Source: Macrolepiota albuminosa (lineage: Eukaryota > Basidiomycota > Agaricomycetes > Agaricales > Agaricaceae). Taken from it: a stretch of 64,000 nt of DNA. Location of the stretch: assembly GCA_027475525.1 (NCBI GenBank), contig JAMWFC010000007.1:434001-498000 (forward strand). The letters are read 5' to 3'. Numbering within the stretch: position 1 is the first letter of the stretch; each line of letters starts with the position of its first letter. The notes under the pieces were generated by a model. It was not told where the DNA came from and made no database searches. It saw nothing but the letters and a program-made list of their open reading frames with translations. Both the position numbers and the translations under genes were made by a program. This document shows positions 61,698-64,000 of this stretch, one piece after another.

Positions 61698-64000
61698 ATG
61701 GCCTATTGGGGGCCGCAAAAGAGTGATCAGAGCCGGCAAGGCTCTAGTGGAGGGGGGAGACCTCCAAATATACAAATGTTGACTCAGTACCAGAGGCAGC
61801 CGCCATATCCGGCGGCAAGCCAGTTTCAGTCAGCGGGCGTGGCCTACCCAGGCTGTGACGAGCCGCTCCCATACCAGATGCCCCTCCACTCGCAAGAGAT
61901 GGAGGTCGACGACAAAGGGCGCTATGGGCGCCCGGAGGACAGCACGCGCCGCGAGCGCTACTACCAGGAACCGTCATCACGCTCGGCTGCATCGAATCCG
62001 ACATATGCAGATGCGGTGACGGGGCTGCCGTCAGTACCATGGGCGCATCGGCCCGTGGCAGAGTCGTATGAGGAGCCTGCGCCACAAGCGCAGAGATTAC
62101 CAGTGTCAGACGTGCTGTTGGGCAGACTGGAAGCAGCGGGACAGCCAGTCCCTGTGACTGCGTCCTTCCTGCAGGACAGTCTGGCCGTGATGGTGATGGA
62201 GGGGTTGCTTAACCAGATCAAGCTGATGAAGAGGCAGCGTGTCGCAGCACTGGAACAGATCAAATGTGCATCTAAGTACAAAATTGCCACGTCTGAAGAA
62301 CCAACCACCGAGGTCAAGAGGGCTAAATATTGGCCCAGTCGACCGGTTGACCCTTCACGGGCAAGGATGCCGTTGGACGCGCAATTCACGCACCATGAGC
62401 AGCCTGCTCAGCCCGTTGCGTTGTCATCAAGGTTACCCAATTTGGGCCCTCAGGCCTCCTCAGAGTCGCTGGCTGCAGTCAGTGAACCCTTGGCAGGTCT
62501 GTCCCTGGGTCAGTGGGAAGCCGCATCATCCTGGGCTCCACCTATGGGGCCCAAAACCGTTACTGTGGCGCCAAGAGCGCCCGTTACTGTCATCCCTTGC
62601 ACTGAGCCTGGAGGGAGAACTCTGGTGCGAAATGCGCCTGCCTCTCCGGTGGCTCAGCCACAACTAGAATCACCCGCCCTGACCAAGTCAGGGCCATCTC
62701 GTCAGCGCTGTAGCCGCAAGCCGCCTCTCAATGCCTCTAAATTGGAAGTTATAATCTTCCCTGCTGGCATTCCCGCACGAGCGGGAGAAGTCCAGATGTT
62801 GTTTATGCTGCCGGTGTTTGTACTGGCCCCACCAAAACACTACTCTGTGGTCGTATTGACCCCAGACCCCCGCACGCCGGAGCAGTATGATAGTCTGGTA
62901 GCGACCTTGAGAGGAAAGACCATGCCTGAAAAAGGCAAAGCACCAGTACCATCCTTGTCCGACGAGAGCGACTATGGAGAGTCGAGTTCGGAGCAGGAGG
63001 AGGACAGGGAGGAGGGGGAATCGGCCGCAGACCGATTCCAACGAGTATTGTGCAATAAGCGCATTGCAAATAAGAAGGCGATTCGCACCAAGGAGCTACA
63101 GGCCCAGAAGTATAGGGCCAAGGATGAATTCTCAGGGAGGATCCCCGATGGCTTGGGGGTGAAGGTGTGGGGGCCGCTCGATATTGAGCGAATGAATTTG
63201 TGCTTTAGAGGAGCACTCAGCCACTGCACCTATTATTTGTATGCCACAAATACGGTGCTGATGGGAGCTGACGCCAATAGAGCGGCATCATATGAGTATT
63301 CCTCTGGCCATCGTGCCCACATCCCAGGTACAATTGTGTATAAGCACGCCCTGCGCGGCCTTCCCTGCACTCCGCTAGAGCTGGACCGGCTCTATAAGTA
63401 CTACACCAATGTGCACATTCCGCGCCGCGACAGAATTGTTGCGTACATGTTGATCACAGAGCTCCATATGTTCGCACAGTGGACAGTTGAGGCTCTGCAT
63501 AATTGAACCATGCAGCTCCTGATGAAGGAGCCTCAGTACCAGGACCTCATCAACCCAATGCAGGGTCCCGACGACCTCGCTCTTGTTGAGCGACGACACA
63601 TTCCAGGGCGCTTTTTGCGCACAAAAGACGATGGCACCACGGCGTTGCACATAATGCGCACTCAGGATCCAGCCACACCATTTGACCTAGACCAGCTGGT
63701 GCAATACGCGCTGGTCTTTGGTCGACCCGGGTTGGAGAATACCTATCAAGGCATCGTGGTGGATCACGCCTACTGCATGCACTGGTGGACCCTCTTTGGG
63801 TTCGCCTTATGTCGAGCTCTATGCGCTAACAGCGCAGCCAAACCTGTGATCGTGCGACGCATGACCCTCGTTGTGGCCTGTCCAGGGCTTTATTGAGAGG
63901 CGATTGCCTCGTATGATGCCATGTTCCCCGAGCAGCCATTTGAGCCCCAACATGGGCCACAGCTCAAGATTCACCAAGTTCACGTGCCCGATGACCAGGC
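61698..64000 (+). CDS. ORF-X copy 2, unidentified, runs off the window
   Basis: ATG 61698 (context GAAAATGG) opens a frame to TGA 63504, and the same frame continues to TGA 63894 and the window end, over 760 codons. Copy 1 has AGA at the first stop, so the ancestral protein was longer. The N-terminal 130 residues are Gln/Pro/Tyr-rich; a helix follows (GLLNQIKLMKRQRVAALEQI), then a Pro/Ser linker, a compact part (KLEVIIFPAGIPARAGEVQM, PVFVLAPPKHYSVVVLTPDP), an acidic stretch (ESSSEQEEDREEGES) and a well-kept C-terminal part (PDGLGVKVWGPLDIERMNLC, CTYYLYATNTVLMGAD, HIPGTIVYKHALRGLPCTPL, LDRLYKYYTNVHIPRRDR). No known motif. It may be a third ORF of Gypsy-2 or part of another element. Confidence 0.6.

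Noticed and set aside
1..64000. CRISPR arrays, bacterial operons, phage genes or rDNA
   Set aside because: No regularly spaced short repeats with unique spacers and no rRNA signature; introns and element types are fungal.

Overview
The window looks like a repeat-rich piece of a basidiomycete (probably Agaricomycete) genome. The evidence is spliceosomal introns of 60-90 nt, an intron-containing tRNA-Leu, and element families typical of mushroom-forming fungi: a KDZ DNA transposon, a DIRS-like RT element, a Helitron-type fragment, Ty1/copia and several Ty3/gypsy chromoviruses. It also has fungal HNH_2-type, F-box/LRR and prolyl-4-hydroxylase-like genes. The genus cannot be named from sequence alone.

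Layout. 0-6 kb: decayed Ty1/copia element split by a solo LTR (LTR family A). 6-10.7 kb: decayed DIRS-like element. 10.7-15.3 kb: AT-rich decayed DNA with an old LTR-B. 15.3-23.8 kb: the host-gene island, holding an F-box/LRR-type pseudogene (-), tRNA-Leu(AAG) (-), a 2-oxoglutarate/Fe(II) oxygenase of prolyl-4-hydroxylase type (-) and two broken HNH_2-type genes (-). 24-28 kb: Helitron-associated remnants, two head-to-tail copies plus an opposite-strand piece. 28.1-37.9 kb: a young GC-rich Ty3/gypsy chromovirus (Gypsy-1, TSD CAAAC) with gag, two tandem retropepsin-like domains, RT, RNase H, integrase, chromodomain and an antisense coiled-coil ORF near its 3' end. 38-42 kb: an F-box/BTB-like C-terminal remnant split by a solo LTR-B (TSD ATTAC), then a KDZ transposase remnant. 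42.0-49.65 kb: a recent non-autonomous LTR-A element (gag and protease only, near-identical LTRs, PBS, PPT, TSD CTAT). This sits in a nested stack with a solo LTR-C (TSD ATCAG) and a solo LTR-B, all inside one copy of an unidentified ORF, here called ORF-X. 52.6-61.5 kb: a second chromovirus (Gypsy-2) carrying many stop codons and another solo LTR-A (TSD GTGG). 61.7 kb to the end: a better preserved second copy of ORF-X, running off the window.

Two patterns cut across the annotation. First, 29 exact tandem duplications all have a period of exactly 77 bp, whatever they lie in. Collapsing one copy restores the reading frame at many sites. This is what unmerged contig overlaps of a k=77 de Bruijn assembly would leave, so many frameshifts here are probably assembly artefacts. 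Second, the old elements carry CpG-decay damage: most stops are TGA where CGA is expected, and three unrelated reverse transcriptases (copia, DIRS-like, Gypsy-2) all have the second catalytic Asp changed to Asn through GAC-AAT, while young Gypsy-1 keeps GAC-GAC.

The only genes likely to serve the host are the tRNA and the oxygenase, with the F-box and HNH_2 loci apparently broken. Everything else is transposable-element sequence of different ages, nested together.
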